DNA of 64,000 nt. It comes from Phragmites australis (lineage: Eukaryota > Streptophyta > Magnoliopsida > Poales > Poaceae). The position numbers and the translations under genes were made by a program. Positions 37,640 through 50,800 of this stretch are shown here, piece by piece (within the stretch, counting starts at the first letter, position 1; each line of letters starts with the position of its first letter). The stretch spans positions 31,570,001-31,634,000 of the forward strand of contig NC_084927.1 in the NCBI RefSeq assembly GCF_958298935.1, given 5' to 3'. The notes beneath the pieces were generated by a model. The model did no database searches. It worked only from the letters and a program-made list of their open reading frames with translations, and was not told the origin of the DNA.

Positions 37640-40580
37640 AGTTGCTAATATACTTCTTTCTGGGCCGTTAAAGTCATGGCCTATGCAATTCGGACCCGGG
37701 CTTCAAGTAGCCGCCTTATTGGGCTAAAATTCAAACAAGTGCCAACCGAATGGTTTTCTATGGCCCCGCTTGACGAAAACTTCTGTTCCTTCTGAAGCCC
37801 AATATTTGGACCAGTTCATGTTCCAATTCAATTGACACGAGCCCAGAGCACTCTGCTGGGTTCCAAGTTCCAGCCAATTCCAAATCTCTAAATATAATAT
37901 GAAATTGATTCTTCAGTAAACAGATGCGCTATGAGATATCTAGATGCTTGTCATGTCGTCTATTTCTGCTAGGGAAAAGTCTATTTTTGGACAACCACCT
38001 GTTGTGTTGTTGGTTTAAAATTGATATCAGCTATGTTTAGTCTCTGAACTATTAAAAACATTCAACATCAGCCCCTGCGCTTCTTTGCTCCCCTCGCCGG
38101 AGTTGATCGATTAAACTTTTTTGCGATTTCAGTCACCTATAGTACAAAGAAACTGAAAAAATAGGGTTCTGGGGGCATCACCGGTGGGTGAACAAGAGCC
38201 CGACAGGACGTGAGGCGCGTGATCCGAGTGCAGCATCGATGCACTGACAACCGAACTAGTCCACCATCTTGTAGTCATTGCCACCCTTCCCCGCCGACAC
38301 CTTCCACGGGCTCACCATTGCTCTACCACCTTCTCCTTTCCTCTCCTCCGGAAAATTTTCGGTGCAAACAAATCATTCGGTGCAAATATACAAACATCAA
38401 ATCCCGTTCGTCTGGTTCAGATCTGAAGACAGCTCTTCCTCCCACCATCCCACCGGATCTTCCTCGCACCATCCACCGGCTCTTCCTTCTGCATGAAAAT
38501 TTTCACCGCACAGGGTTCTTGGCAAAATGACCAGTGAGATGGTGAGAGGAAGAGCTGCATTCAAATCAGGATCGGACATATGAGATTTGCTGTTTTCATA
38601 TATACACCAAATAATTTGTTTACACCAAAGATTCCCCCTTTAATTATGAGATATGGTTGGCGACATAATGGACATAATGAAGTTTCATGCCTCCAACAAT
38701 GGCTACATAAGATGGATGCCCTAGAAAAGGAGTTTGAATTCCTTCGCCGTGAAATAGATGCCAGATCCCAAGAAGCAACTTCAAGTAGCAACCAGCCGCC
38801 CCGTGGGTGGGGGTTTTCTGGAGGTGGATTGGATAGCTCATCATTTTAAAGAGTTTTGAAGAGCCAGAAGAGGGCACTTCTATAGAGTTCCACTGGTTAT
38901 TTTTTTCAGGTCTTTTCTAAAAAAAAAACGAAGGAAAATCCTGTACGAATTATTGGATGATAGTTCAGAACACATATTTCTGGTTTTATAGGCTACGAAA
39001 GGATCAAAGCAAAATGCAGTCGCACAGTTTTGCAAAGAACTTCAAAAGGCAAAAGGAATATCATATATCGTCAGTATTTTTGAGTTATGCTTGCCAGTCT
39101 GTTTTTGGTATAATCATGGCACTAATCATCATAAACGATTTATACTCCTGCATATCTCCCGCATGATATGTGAACAAGACGTAAATCACACAGGCCCATC
39201 CTGATTAACACAATGGTGTTAAAGAAGCAGCTTGTCACAACTCATTGGACACTGTTTAACTGTCCAGTTTCCATTATATTTTCAGTCATCTTCTAATTCA
39301 ATAAATTGAGCACTCAAGTTTTACATTGACAGAGCATGCTCGAAATTAATAGGACACAGTTGTGTTGATCCCAAAAATGTTATTCCCTCCTTGTCGTGAT
39401 GCTCAGCCAATCATATTGGGAAGAGGTCTCAATGTTGTGTTGAAAAAATAACACTTTCAAATTTAGTTTCATTCAATTCCTAAATATAACATGAATAGAA
39501 ACATATACAAACAATAAGCTCCGTCGAGCACCGACTAACCTGACTATCTTTCCAAGAAAGATTCTGACAAGACCTGACAAGCCCCGATAAAGTCTCAACA
39601 AGCCCGACAAGCTTTCGGCAATATATCTAATATATAATAGATCCTAATGTAAGTACCCGACGTCAGCGAGAGATATAGAAGCTTCCATGATGGTGATGCA
39701 ATAGACAAAGTAGATTGCGATAATGTAGAGTAAGTAGATCCTGAGCAGTCGCGACGAGCGCTTCCTAAAAACCTTATTCATCCTCTCCCAGTGTAGGATC
39801 CCAAGAGCGACGGATTTTAGAAACTTGCTTTTCCGTTCGCCGATGCACGCAGGCACAACTGGATGGAGTAAACTATGTGTGACGGCGCAACAAAACAAAA
39901 ACAGGTAAAACCCTAATTACGTATATGATATGTGGCGACGGCTGGGCAGATATATATAGAGAATTATGTGGTTGAGATGCACCATGATTGGACTCGATTA
40001 TGTGCTATGATCAGATTATTAACCGACACGATTTTCACATATACATGTTTGCTCACACAGCAGAAGAATAAAACTGCAAAAGAGGTCGCACATGCGCAAG
40101 CTACTGATCCAATTTCGACGAACCATGCACGCAGGTGTCGTGTGCATGCGCCCTTCGCCACGGTGAGGCAAGAGAGCGCGCACATATGCTCTCCTAATTC
40201 TCTCATTTATATATGCTAAGTGGGTGAAAGAGGTAATTCTTTTTAAATTGGTCCTACTTCACCTTCGCTAAGAAGATAGAACTAAAAGGTACACCCTCAC
40301 CTCTATTTAGTTGGTTTTTTAAGATTTATTTGAAATTTAGTTGGGCTAAGCCCATATATCTAACGGAATGCATCAACCATCTACGTAAACAAGAAATTAC
40401 GAAAGCAATGGAGAAAATTTACAATACGAACATGGGGCATTTTTAAGTGTTTTACTCAAATACGTAGTCAGAATGTTTGCCTACGGACGTTAAGACATGT
40501 GGTGTGTTTGTGTGTCCTCAACTGCCAGAAGCGAATTGTGCAACACTTCCTGCAATTGTGCGGCACGGCAGCTTTAATGA
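37640..40580. other. Intergenic left of the Helitron, no clear gene
   Basis: Scattered short frames. The best is 38580-38849 on the plus strand (89 aa), with a coiled-coil-like MDALEKEFEFLRREIDARSQ and a Gly/Ser tail. It may be a fragment of a transposon or host protein, but no family is recognised and no neighbouring exons fit. The rest shows nothing. Confidence 0.35.
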
Positions 40581-40584
40581 ATTA

Positions 40585-40613
40585 CTAGTGTCTTGCGCGC
40601 GCCTTTGCGCGCG
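40585..40613 (-). repeat. Helitron 3' terminus: GC hairpin plus CTAG
   Basis: On the minus strand: a 7-bp all-GC stem (40613-40607 with 40602-40596), a 4-nt loop, seven bases CAAGACA, then CTAG and host T. This matches the Helitron rule of a hairpin about 10-12 nt before CTRR. Confidence 0.9.
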
Positions 40614-42553
40614 AGTGACAGCAGCGCTGTGAAGTATAAAGGTATATTTTGCTCAGTTCTATTTTTTTATAGTGAAGTATTAGATAAATGGGAGTCAAAG
40701 GATTTAGAGTATGTACTGTTAGGTTTTTTTCCTTTGTTATGTGGTTATTTAGCAAAACTGATGGAAATAGTTTCAGCAGTGGCGGAATTTGCTGAGTGAG
40801 TAAGCGGTGACAAAAGTAAATGCAGAATGAAGATGGGGAGTGGTCATAAGGCAAAGAATCTACAATACATGCAGCAGCTATTTTAGATTTCAAGATCCCA
40901 ATAGAATGAGGTGATCAGTTTGCATACCAGATGTGTTGGTGTTCAGGTAGGTATAAGCTGGAGGGAGGAGTTTGTCAACAAAATGAATGAGTAATTAGAT
41001 GATGCAAAGTGTTGCTGTTATGAGAATGAGAATCACAGCCGAATCATTTGGGTGGCAAATGATTGTAAACAAAAGATGGCTTAGTATATGTAGTTTTCAT
41101 GTGCAAAGAAAAGCTGATGTAGTGTGAATGGGTCATTGCAAAAGCATTTTGACATAGAAATTGTACATGCAAGGGCACAGAGATCCGAGATAGTGGCTGA
41201 TATAAATTCTAGCTACAGATCCTGTGCGAAAGTAGTATATGTATTTTTATGTGCTACCATTGTTGTAAGGAAGCTGTTAGGAAGAATACCTCTAGGTTGG
41301 CAACGGCAAAAGTGAAATACTGTTTTTCTCATAGCAATAAGAGTAGTGATTTTCAGGTACAAAATACTGTAAGAGGAATTTAGTAAGTAACAGTGTTAGA
41401 AGTAGTGCTGAATATATTTGTGTACTGGTTGTTTAAAAGCATAAAAGCTGTTTTAGTGTGCAGATGTCGGTGGATGCTTGAATATAGACTGGTGTATTAT
41501 ACATGGCCATCATTAGAAGAGGCTAATGCTATTTTGTCCATAGTATCTAGTTCCAGGAAGACATAGTGATAGCGGTTTGCTATGGTTAGCTTCTTCCGCA
41601 TTTTTGCTATCCTAATAGGATTTATATGTACATATAATGGTACAGGAAGGGCACTGATAGTGTATCTAGTATTGGTTGGCAAGTTAACAGGTTGCCTAAT
41701 AGAGCTGCAAAAGCAAGTTGCTGTAAACAAAAGGGAGCATCAGGTTACTTTCACTGGCAAAAGATAAGCAATGGTCCAAAGTTAGTTTCTGTTCAGTGCT
41801 TTAGGTGCCTGCGGGCAGAAGAGGAAGCAATTGTTAGTATGTTTGTGCTGTGGTTTTGGGGGAAATAGATAGTAAAAAGGTGGTATATGATTGAAACAAC
41901 CTTTGTTATTTGTTTTTGTGTGCAGGAGGAGGTTTCAGATTGGGCGCTTTTGTGGCTTCATTTGTGGGTTCCTGGAAAGCAGTCCTGTGTGAATAGACAA
42001 TAATGTGACAATATCAATACTAAGACTGATTGCAAAAGAGGTTATGTAAATTGGAAGGTTGGAGGAGGCTTATTCTGTACTGATCTGTCGCCAAGTGGAG
42101 TGATGCGCCTGCTGTTGATCCGGGAGAATCATTTTTGCTTCTTTTGCGGATAGTATTGTCGTTCTAGTTAAATAGAGAAGCATATGTGCAAAGTTGAGTC
42201 AGTAGGATGAGTGACTAAATGCATATGAGGGGTTAAGCAGTGAGGAGAAGGTATGCTTGCCTTTGCAATGTCTACAGTATCTTGGAATAGCCTTTTGTGA
42301 GCAGCGGAATGTTTAGATGAACCAATATCATGTCTGCATGTTATAGGGATAAACATTTGTTATGTTATGCAGTAGAATAGTAAGGATATTTATTTTATAT
42401 GTAATGGTGATGGACAGTTACATGAGTTTAGATTTCTTCGATGGTGTCTCATCATGGTCCAATGATGGGGGAGGGGTCTGCAAAATGAATTTAATTTATT
42501 GGCTTGTAATCACAACAAAAAGTGGCGTGTGTGTTTATGTGCTATGTAATAGG
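40614..42553 (-). other. Helitron 3' non-coding region
   Basis: About 1.9 kb between the stop codon of the RPA-like gene and the terminal hairpin. It presumably includes the transcript 3' end. No captured host exon was recognised. Confidence 0.5.
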
Positions 42554-45500
42554 CTACAAAAAAGGGTGCATTCTTACGGCATCTGGTGGCGTGTTCTTGG
42601 CAGTCACTTTCTCAATATCTGATTGCGGTGATGGTGCGGTGCTCTTGGGTTCAGATGGTACCGTAGGATCAGGTGGAGCAGCATAAGAACTGATGGGATA
42701 GTCTAGTGTTTGAGATGTTGGGTGGGTGCTTGACGATGTTGGATATGTGAGTGAATGGATTGGGATTTGAGAAGTTGCTGGCTGTTTTTGCTGGTCATCT
42801 CCTGTGTGTGGGAGTGCGTGCTGCCTTCCATAAGCAGTAACAACAGAGTTCACTTGGTATGATTTTTGGGGGTTGTAGTAGCTCTGTTCTGTTAAGGTAA
42901 CTGCTAGAGTGAATTTTAAAGACACTATAGCTGCGATGTCTGGCGGTGTGTTATTTGCAGATCTTGATGATCGCAGGACTTGTTGGACAGGTTTACCTAC
43001 AATACGCCGGGCAACGTCGCCAAAAGCTATCATCTCAGCTTCGGCAGTTCCATCATTTGCAATGAAGCATAGCTTGTATCTAGATAAGTCGATTTTTATC
43101 AGTAATATCAATCAGTGTACATATGTTTGTATGGTAAGGAAAGGGAGAGTGATTCTTACTTGAAACGGTAGCTTGTGCAAGAACATGTGTTGCACCTGTA
43201 ACCATCAGCATCTGGTGCACAGGCTCTGCTGCATCTATTACATGATGGGAACCACCATGCTGTGTTTAGCACTAGACGGGTGATAGTAATAGTGCAGCGA
43301 TATCCACCGTCCTATCATTGGATTTATTGAGTGATTGGTAAGGGATGCAGGTAATAATGGAGGAATGATTAATTATGCTTTGTTATTTAGAGGTAGGTGT
43401 AAAACTGTGGTGGAAAGAAGTAATCTGTGAATGGGTAGCTACAATGATAGGTTGAATATTGCATACCGGGAAGTCATATGGATCCATTGCTTGTAAATCG
43501 CTGAGATATTTGTCTTCGACGTGAAGTGATGTTCGCAGTGGAGTTGCTTGTTGTGTGGCAGCAGTGATATGCTTGATTGGTAGGCGCTGATTGTGAAGCC
43601 TGTGTATGGATACTTGTTAGTAAACATGCAGTAATATTTTAAGGAAAAATAGAGTAGAGAATGGCATAGGATTGTCATGGAATGGTATGGAGCAGTTTTA
43701 GTAGTGCTTACGCGGTGTAAAATTGTTCAGCTTCAGGAATTGTGGGATTGAAATACCAGCGACATGCGGTATTGCCGCTCAAATATCCTTGACCTGTTGA
43801 AACGAACAAAATGGGAATGTTGGTTTTTCATAGTGAAGGAGTTGCTGTTGTTGTGTGTAGTGGTATGGTTACCTGCATAGGTTTTCATGAGGCTGCCAAC
43901 GATGAGGACAACAACTGGCTTAGCTTGTTCCTCATTGTAAATGCTGTCGATGCTAAATTCAGCAGCTCGTCGGCCCCATAGAGTCAATCTAATTTCAGCA
44001 TTGCTGTGGATAAACAGAATTAGTTTTGTGTAAAGCTGTATTGGCTGTATTTGTGATGGAGTGTCAAAAGAATTAATATATAAAATCGAAAACACAGGTT
44101 GATGTTGTATCACAGATATTAGTATATAAGATTGTAAATATGTGTTGATTACCTAAGATCTTTAAGGACAATGTCTCTGTTTAAAGTGGGCGTTGGCTGA
44201 TTTGGAAGCTGCACCGAGTGTGTGTCGGAGACTTCAGTGATCATGCCAAGAACATCTGCAGTGGTTAGATTAGTATGTGTTAAGTTCCTGTTTGAGAGGT
44301 GGGAGTACATGATTATTGAATTATAGGCACCACTGGTATTAACCTAGGAAGTTCCTGTTTTCGCCTGCGTGTCTTGGAAGGTCAGCAAAAGGTGTAAGTT
44401 TGTAGATGTATGCTGGGAACGTTTCTGGGACATCTTTTGCTGGAGTTATTTTTGTGTAGCAAGTAAATTCTAGCATATAGGGTCTATCAACAGGTTTGTA
44501 AAAGGATTTGGCTTTTGATACTCTAAAACGGCTGATGATATAGATGCCACCCTCTTGTATCAAAGGACTTTTACTGTCTATTTCAGAGTTAGGTATTTCG
44601 GCGTAGATGGCATTTCCCTGCAGGGTCAAATTGAAAGTAAGTGTCGTAAATTATCAAACTGTTATTCTAGAACTGTATGTGTAAATTTAGAAAGCATTAT
44701 GTGTCTGCAAGGTAGAATATGTCATATGATAATATAGTGTGCAAGACATGTAAAGAATTGTGCTCGCACATATGTATGTGGAACAAGAAGCTGCATGTTT
44801 GCAAAATTGTTTTAGTGTCGATTTCAAGGTCTGGAGGTTGAAGCTTTTTTGGCTGCTTAGGGACGCGGTGCAATAAGACATCTGCATTTATAGGGCAAGG
44901 GTAAAAGTATTGTGAAGAATGGAACACCAAATCTATTGGCAAGGCACTCTTCCTAACCAGATAAGGCAACCGAGGCAGACAACAGATCTAATTTGAAACA
45001 TATAAGAGTCCAGCAATACGCTTGGGTAAACTGATTTTACCGAAAATGTTCATGGTAGGCTCTAAAAATGGCATTGCATTGAAATCAGTTGGCTTTCTTA
45101 ATGTCCAAGGATCATAACGATGGTGCATTAGAAATTATCAATCGCCCAAAATAGGAATTATCTATGGGCCTGAACCTTTAACCCTCTATATGTAAGATTT
45201 TAAAAATCTGTGCAGCTGTTGAAGCTACAAGGTATGCATGAGTCAATTGTGACATAAATGAGTGGCATATATAGAGGAAAACTTACACACGATGTAATAC
45301 AGAAGGAGATACAAGGCAATAACACAAAGGCATGTATTGTTTGATTTTTTTTTTGGCCAAGGATTTGAATACAAATAGTAAACCATGGTGTGTATATATA
45401 CGGAAAAGTAAATAGGCTATGCACAATCATCTATGTGATGTTCTGAATAGGGATAGGTATGAGAATGATATCTGCATAAAAATCTGGTGATGTATTGCAA

Positions 45501-47456
45501 TAACAGGTAAAGTATGGATCTATCTTAGAATTGTAAATCCTTTGTGCTAAAGTCTTTTTTAGTAGCACCACAATTGGTGTGAGGTTTATATTTCGCTAGA
45601 AATATTGAAGACATGGTATGTATAGTTAGAAAACCAAATGAATTATGACTAATTACGTATATTATATATAATAAAGTAGAAGATTTTTAAGGAGATATAG
45701 CTGTGAAAAGGGAATTTGTATATTGTGATATCGTGGAGCATTGCGGGAAGAGCTAGAAGATGGTTTTATTTTAAAAACACAAAAGCGCTGTCATAAGGCC
45801 CTTTTTTAGAATTATTAAAATTGTAGGGTTTGTGAAACAACTCTCTTTTTTATATCATTTTGGTGCATATTTTAACTATCATTTTTAGAATCTCCTTCAA
45901 AATCCATTGTTTTGTACATAACGAAAGTATCTTTTATGCGGTTTCTATATTGGAGAAACAAAACAATATTGGTCTGTGGGGTAGTACGAAAAAATGTGCA
46001 TGTCCAAATGAATAAAAGAAGTAATAGATGTATGTGAATTTGGACATGGATGTTATACTATTGATACTTAGAAAAAATTTAAACTATGTATATACTATTG
46101 GTTGCAAAGAGTTACAAACATATACGAAATATGAACACTTGATTTCAGTATAGCAAGCAGTAGGTTGATCGGATAGAGTTGGATGTTTCACGCAAAAAAA
46201 GGAATGCTTTTTTTTTCTCATGGTTTGAAACAAATAGTGGTGGGCAAAATTGCGCCATAGGTTTTCATAAAGTTGTCGAGCGTATTATAGGTTTTGATAA
46301 ACCTGCTGAGTGCTATGAATTAAGTGGAAGTATTCACATTGGTGGACAATGAATAGACAAAAAGCATAGCAAGGATATAGTGTAGCATTGCAGCAATAGC
46401 TAGAGTATGACTGTATTTTAAAATTGCAAACCCTCTGTGGTAAGCTCTTTTCTAATATTATTGAAATTTTTATAGGGACTATACTTTATTAGAAATAGTA
46501 GAAATATGTTATCTATGTATTTGCAAAAGTTAATAGAGTGCGCATAATCACCAATATCATCTACAATTAAGGTACAAGGGTTGTGAACAGGAATAGGTAT
46601 GAGAAGGAGATTTGTATATAAGGATACGGTGAAGCATTGCAACAACAGTTAGAGAATGCATTTATTCTAAAAGCGCAAGACTCTTGTATGGTTTTTTTGT
46701 GTACTTATATATATGTATATATATATATATATTTCAAAAATTGTAGGTTCTCTGAAGGAATGGTTTTTTTTATAGCATTTAGTTGTAGATTGTAATTATG
46801 GTTGTTAGAATCTGGTTCAAAATTTATTAGTTCCTAGGTAATCAAAAGCATTGTTTAGCTGACCCGCACATTAGATCTATGAAATGGCATTGGTCTGTAG
46901 GCAATCATGGAAAATATGTATGTTTAGATGAGCAAGAAGAATTAATGCAAGCATGTGAATGTGGGTACGTATGTCATACCCTTGGTATGTTGAAAATTTT
47001 GAAATTCTGTGTACACTATTGGTTCCAGATAGCTACAAGACTACATGAAATATGCACACTTGATTTCAGTATAATAATCAGCAGGTTGGGTCAACAGAAG
47101 CATATGTTGCATCAAGGAAAGTAGAACATTTTTTCTGTTCGTTGTTTGGAACAAACAGCGGTGCACAGAATTGAGTCACACGTTTTCATAGAGTTGTTGT
47201 GCGCTACCAATTAAAAGGGAATATGTAGATAGGTATATAATAAGTAAATGGAAGACATAGTAATATGTATGGTATAGAAGTGTGGAAGGTACATGAAGGA
47301 ATGATTTAGTACCTCCTGATCTGCAAGGACAAGGTCCACATGCGCTATTGGGCCATCATCAGTGCCAGCACGATATTCCCATTTGCGTGAAACACGTACG
47401 CAAATTACCCAATGTTTAGATTTTGGATGTAGTGTCGGGAGGAGATCAAATGCCAT
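42554..47456 (-). CDS. Helitron-borne RPA70-like single-strand DNA-binding protein, 8 exons, 514 aa
   Basis: Replication-protein-A large-subunit-like protein, a known passenger of plant Helitrons, thought to coat single-stranded DNA during rolling-circle transposition. Exons: 47456-47313, 44617-44344, 44255-44153, 44003-43873, 43793-43712, 43599-43467, 43311-43160 and 43079-42554. All junctions are GT-AG, phases agree and no stop interrupts. Exons 1-2 form a DUF223-type OB fold (WVICVRVSRKWEYR, DDGPIAHVDLVLADQE, then GNAIYAEIP). Exons 3-4 form the second OB fold (DVLGMITEVSD, RLTLWGRRAAEFS). Exon 7 has the zinc site (YRCTITITR, WWFPSCNRC, CAPDADGYRCNTCSC). Exon 8 gives the C-terminal OB fold (YKLCFIANDGTAEAE, MIAFGDVARRIVGK) and a Pro/Ser/Thr tail. 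The start at 47456 is chosen by family fit; an in-frame ATG lies at 47480. Intron 1 is unusually long (2.7 kb). Confidence 0.85.
44618..47312 (-). repeat. RPA-like intron 1 with old tandem duplication, period about 0.92 kb
   Basis: Text at about 45440-46290 is repeated at about 46360-47210. Paired landmarks include ACTATTGGTT at 46094 and 47010, CTTGATTTCAGTATA at 46139 and 47058, and the AGCATTGC/AAAGCGC blocks. Within each copy a shorter motif, GCATTGC(A/G) followed by a TTTATT-type run, occurs twice (near 45490, 45735, 46385 and 46630). There is no coding frame. Confidence 0.7.
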
Positions 47457-47821
47457 GTTGAGGATCTGCAGGTTGTACATTCACTGGAAATATTAGGGAA
47501 CAATAGAACGGTTGAACTGGCAATGAATATAATCACCTGCACCAAGTGGATATAAATAATGGGCATTGATGAAAAAAATCGCTCTGTAAATAGATGCTGC
47601 TGTGTACCTTGCATTTTATAAACGACTGATGAAATGTATCTTTGGCATTTGTATGTTTGTATGAGGAAATGTAGCTCGATACATAGTTGTGTTGCTGTAG
47701 TATGTAACTGTAAGTAGGAATGCAAGCAGTATTTGCAGTTGCTGCACGGCTGTTTTTTACGTGCAGTTTCACGGTGGAAAGTTTTTTTGGTTCTCCCGTA
47801 GGGGAATGTATGGCTGTTCTA

Positions 47822-50800
47822 TCATGAAGCAATTGCAGGTGAGATAAATCGCAAAGCTTCTTTATATACTATGTTACGTGTTGTATCAGTGCAGCGTCTG
47901 TTGTCATCTTCTATTAATAATTTGAGGCCAGTTTTTGAGGTAACACGGGATACTGCGACATACAATTGACCATGAGTGAATACAGGTTTTTTTAAGTACA
48001 CGCCTACTTTATCGAGTGTTTGTCCTTGGCTTTTATTAATAGTCATAGCATAACATATCTTTATAGGGAATTGACGACGTTCAAGTATAAAAGGTAATTT
48101 AGGGTTTTTCAGCGTCAAACAAATGCGGGGAATATATACAAGCTGGGTTGCATGAGTGCCAGTGATTATTTGTGCCTCAGTAATCATATCGCCCATAGCT
48201 GTAACTATCAGGCGTGTTCCATTGCATAAGCCTCCAGATTGGTTTAAGTTACGAAGTAACATTATTGGAACCCCTTTTTTAAGGTGCAACTTGTGAGGGG
48301 GGAAATTATTTCCATTTAATGAATTTAGAAATTCGACAGGATATAGTAGGTCATATGAATCATGAACACCCTCCGCCTTTGATATCCTGTCGCAACTAAG
48401 GTATTCCTTTTCACTGGAAGGAATAATAGACACTATATGCGTATTGACTTGATCTGCCAAGTCGTATGTTGGAGTGAGTATGGCCCTTGCACGAAGGTAT
48501 GAAATATCAGGAAAGTTTACGTTCAAATCTGGGTATATGGCATGGACTAAGCAAGCAATTTTGTCATCATTGGTCATGAGCAGTAGGTCATGAGGTATTT
48601 GTATCCACGTGGGCTCTAATTCACCTTCGTGTGTAATTGCCTCTAGTTTGCCCTCACCTAGGTCTAGTACCCATTTGCTAAATTCAGCAATCTCTTGTTG
48701 GGCATGTGGTTCTAAAAGCGGAGAAAGCAGCCTCATGTTTTTGTTTAATGTTAAAACAGAGATATTGTTCCAAAGGGGCGAGTTTATTATTGCCGCATTT
48801 ACAATCTGTGCCCTTGTACCACCCTCGATGACTGGTAGTATTTGCCTAAAATCACCTCCCAAAACAACAATTTTGCCACCAAAGGGAATATGTTGCATGC
48901 ATGGTGTTTGGGACGATAGTAGGTCACGAAATGTCCTATCCAAGGTTTCGAATGCTGATCTATGCGTCATTAGAGCCTCATCCCAAATTACCAATGAAGT
49001 TGCCTCAATAAGCTCAGCGAGCATGGTGCCTCGTTTAATATCGCAAACAGTATCATTATCTATTTCGCAAGGAATTTTGAAGCGAGAATGGGCTGTTCTG
49101 CCACCTGGCAATAGCAATGATGCAACACCAGAGGAAGCGACAGTAAGGACAATTTTTCGACGCGCTCGTAAGTACGTAACTATAGCGTTCCATAAATAGG
49201 TCTTGCCAGTACCTCCATAACCAGAAACAAAAAAGGAAGCAGGAGTATTATTAAGGACCGCATCTATTATGCGTTTGAAGACATGGTGTTGTTCGTCATT
49301 AAGTTTTGAAACTAACTGATTTGCTTTAAGCATCAGGTCTTCAACGTTATATGATAACTCCTCGTCTATAAATCGGTTTGCGCACGCTGTTTGAGAGTTG
49401 CATGTTCTCTGCGGCAAGTTGAAGTCTTTGATCCTGCCTCCATTCTTTGCAATCAGAGTTGACAGATCGTCTAGCAAATAATTTCGCAATTCAGGTTCAG
49501 GTATTTGGTAGCTTTGATTATTGATGACCTGTCTAAATCTATATTGAATGTCATCAGCTAATGCTCCCAAACTTTTTCGAAGAAAATGTATTCGTCATTC
49601 ACTTCACAAAAAAGTAACATTGTAACAAACAGCTGCCTTAACTGCGCGGAAGTAGCCCAGGTTGCTGCTTCGTCGAAAGCATCAAACCATTCTTGATCAT
49701 TACCAAGGAGGCCGCGCGAGTTGCATGCTTCTTTAAATGTTGGATATGTAATAGTGTTATATGTTTTGATATCATTGTAACTTTGTGCACCTTTAACAAT
49801 CATTAACAGCATTCTGAGGTAATAGCGTTCGCCAACAGATGGATGCACATAGTATAAACGGCCTATTTTTGATCCTATTTGTCTAGGCCGCCACATTCTT
49901 AGTGTTTCATCCCATCGCCACATGGAAGGGAATTCGCAATATGTTAGATTTCTTCCTTGAGAATAGTTTTGGTTGGCGACGAACCATTCAGTTAACATTG
50001 TTTTGCGGAGGAACTCTTGTGAAACTATTGCGGACAAATTAGCATTGCTGTTATATGTTATATTATTTTCATGTGGCAAATGTACAGGGAGGCGCTCTAC
50101 TGCAGGGAAGTGACGGTGGATGTCAAATCCGAATATGCGCCAACATGCATCTTGCTCGCAGATATAGCGACAATCTAAATATTCCTTAACCTCATTTACA
50201 GTTTGAGTATCATTATCATATGGAGCATCTTGGGCATTAGTCATTCTCTGGATATAAATTTTGGCGCAATCTGGACCTTTGGTTACATATTTAAATAAAT
50301 ATTTGATAAAAAATGGTTTTGTTGCACCACTCTACATTTATATGTGCCTGGAATTTTTTCAACAAATGCATATTGTGGGGAACTATCCATTGGTTGTTTA
50401 GCCGCATGTTTCCTTTTTGAATATATCTGTTGTTGATAGGTCTTTTATATACGGCGAAGCCATCTTGCTGAATCGTGGTTTCAGATTGTAAAGCTTTAGG
50501 GTATCCTTTGGAACACTTGCCATTTTTCATGCAGGGACTATCACGGTGGTTGTTACCACATGGTCCATGTGTCATGTGTTCAGCAACTAATGCGTATCCT
50601 AGGGGATCAATATTTGGATCCGGGATCTCAGCATTTATAAATGAATCAATGAACGCAGCTGTTGGTTGAGAAGTGTCGTGGGAGATCCACACAATTATGT
50701 GTGCATGAGGTAGGCCACGCTCCTGGAACTCGACGGTATGTAGGACTGATGCGATGTGGGCAAACGCAGGGTAATAATTAAAAAAAGGGACCATGGTTAG

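Larger units (their letters stand above)
29480..37640. mobile_element. Older MITE-like repeat split by the LTR element
   Basis: The left part (about 29480-29681) opens with GGGTATGTAGAGCTCTT and contains GTGATTCTTTAAAAGAAG. The right part (37515-about 37640) begins GAATCACTCCC and ends AAGAGCTTTGCCAAACCGGC, whose complement reads like the left opening. This is the AGAGCTC/AATCACT style of grass MITE also seen at 19801-20017. The two halves would rejoin if the LTR element were removed. Confidence 0.45.

Noticed and set aside
48609..49199. Plus-strand 196-codon frame
   Set aside because: It is the antisense of the helicase portion of RepHel.
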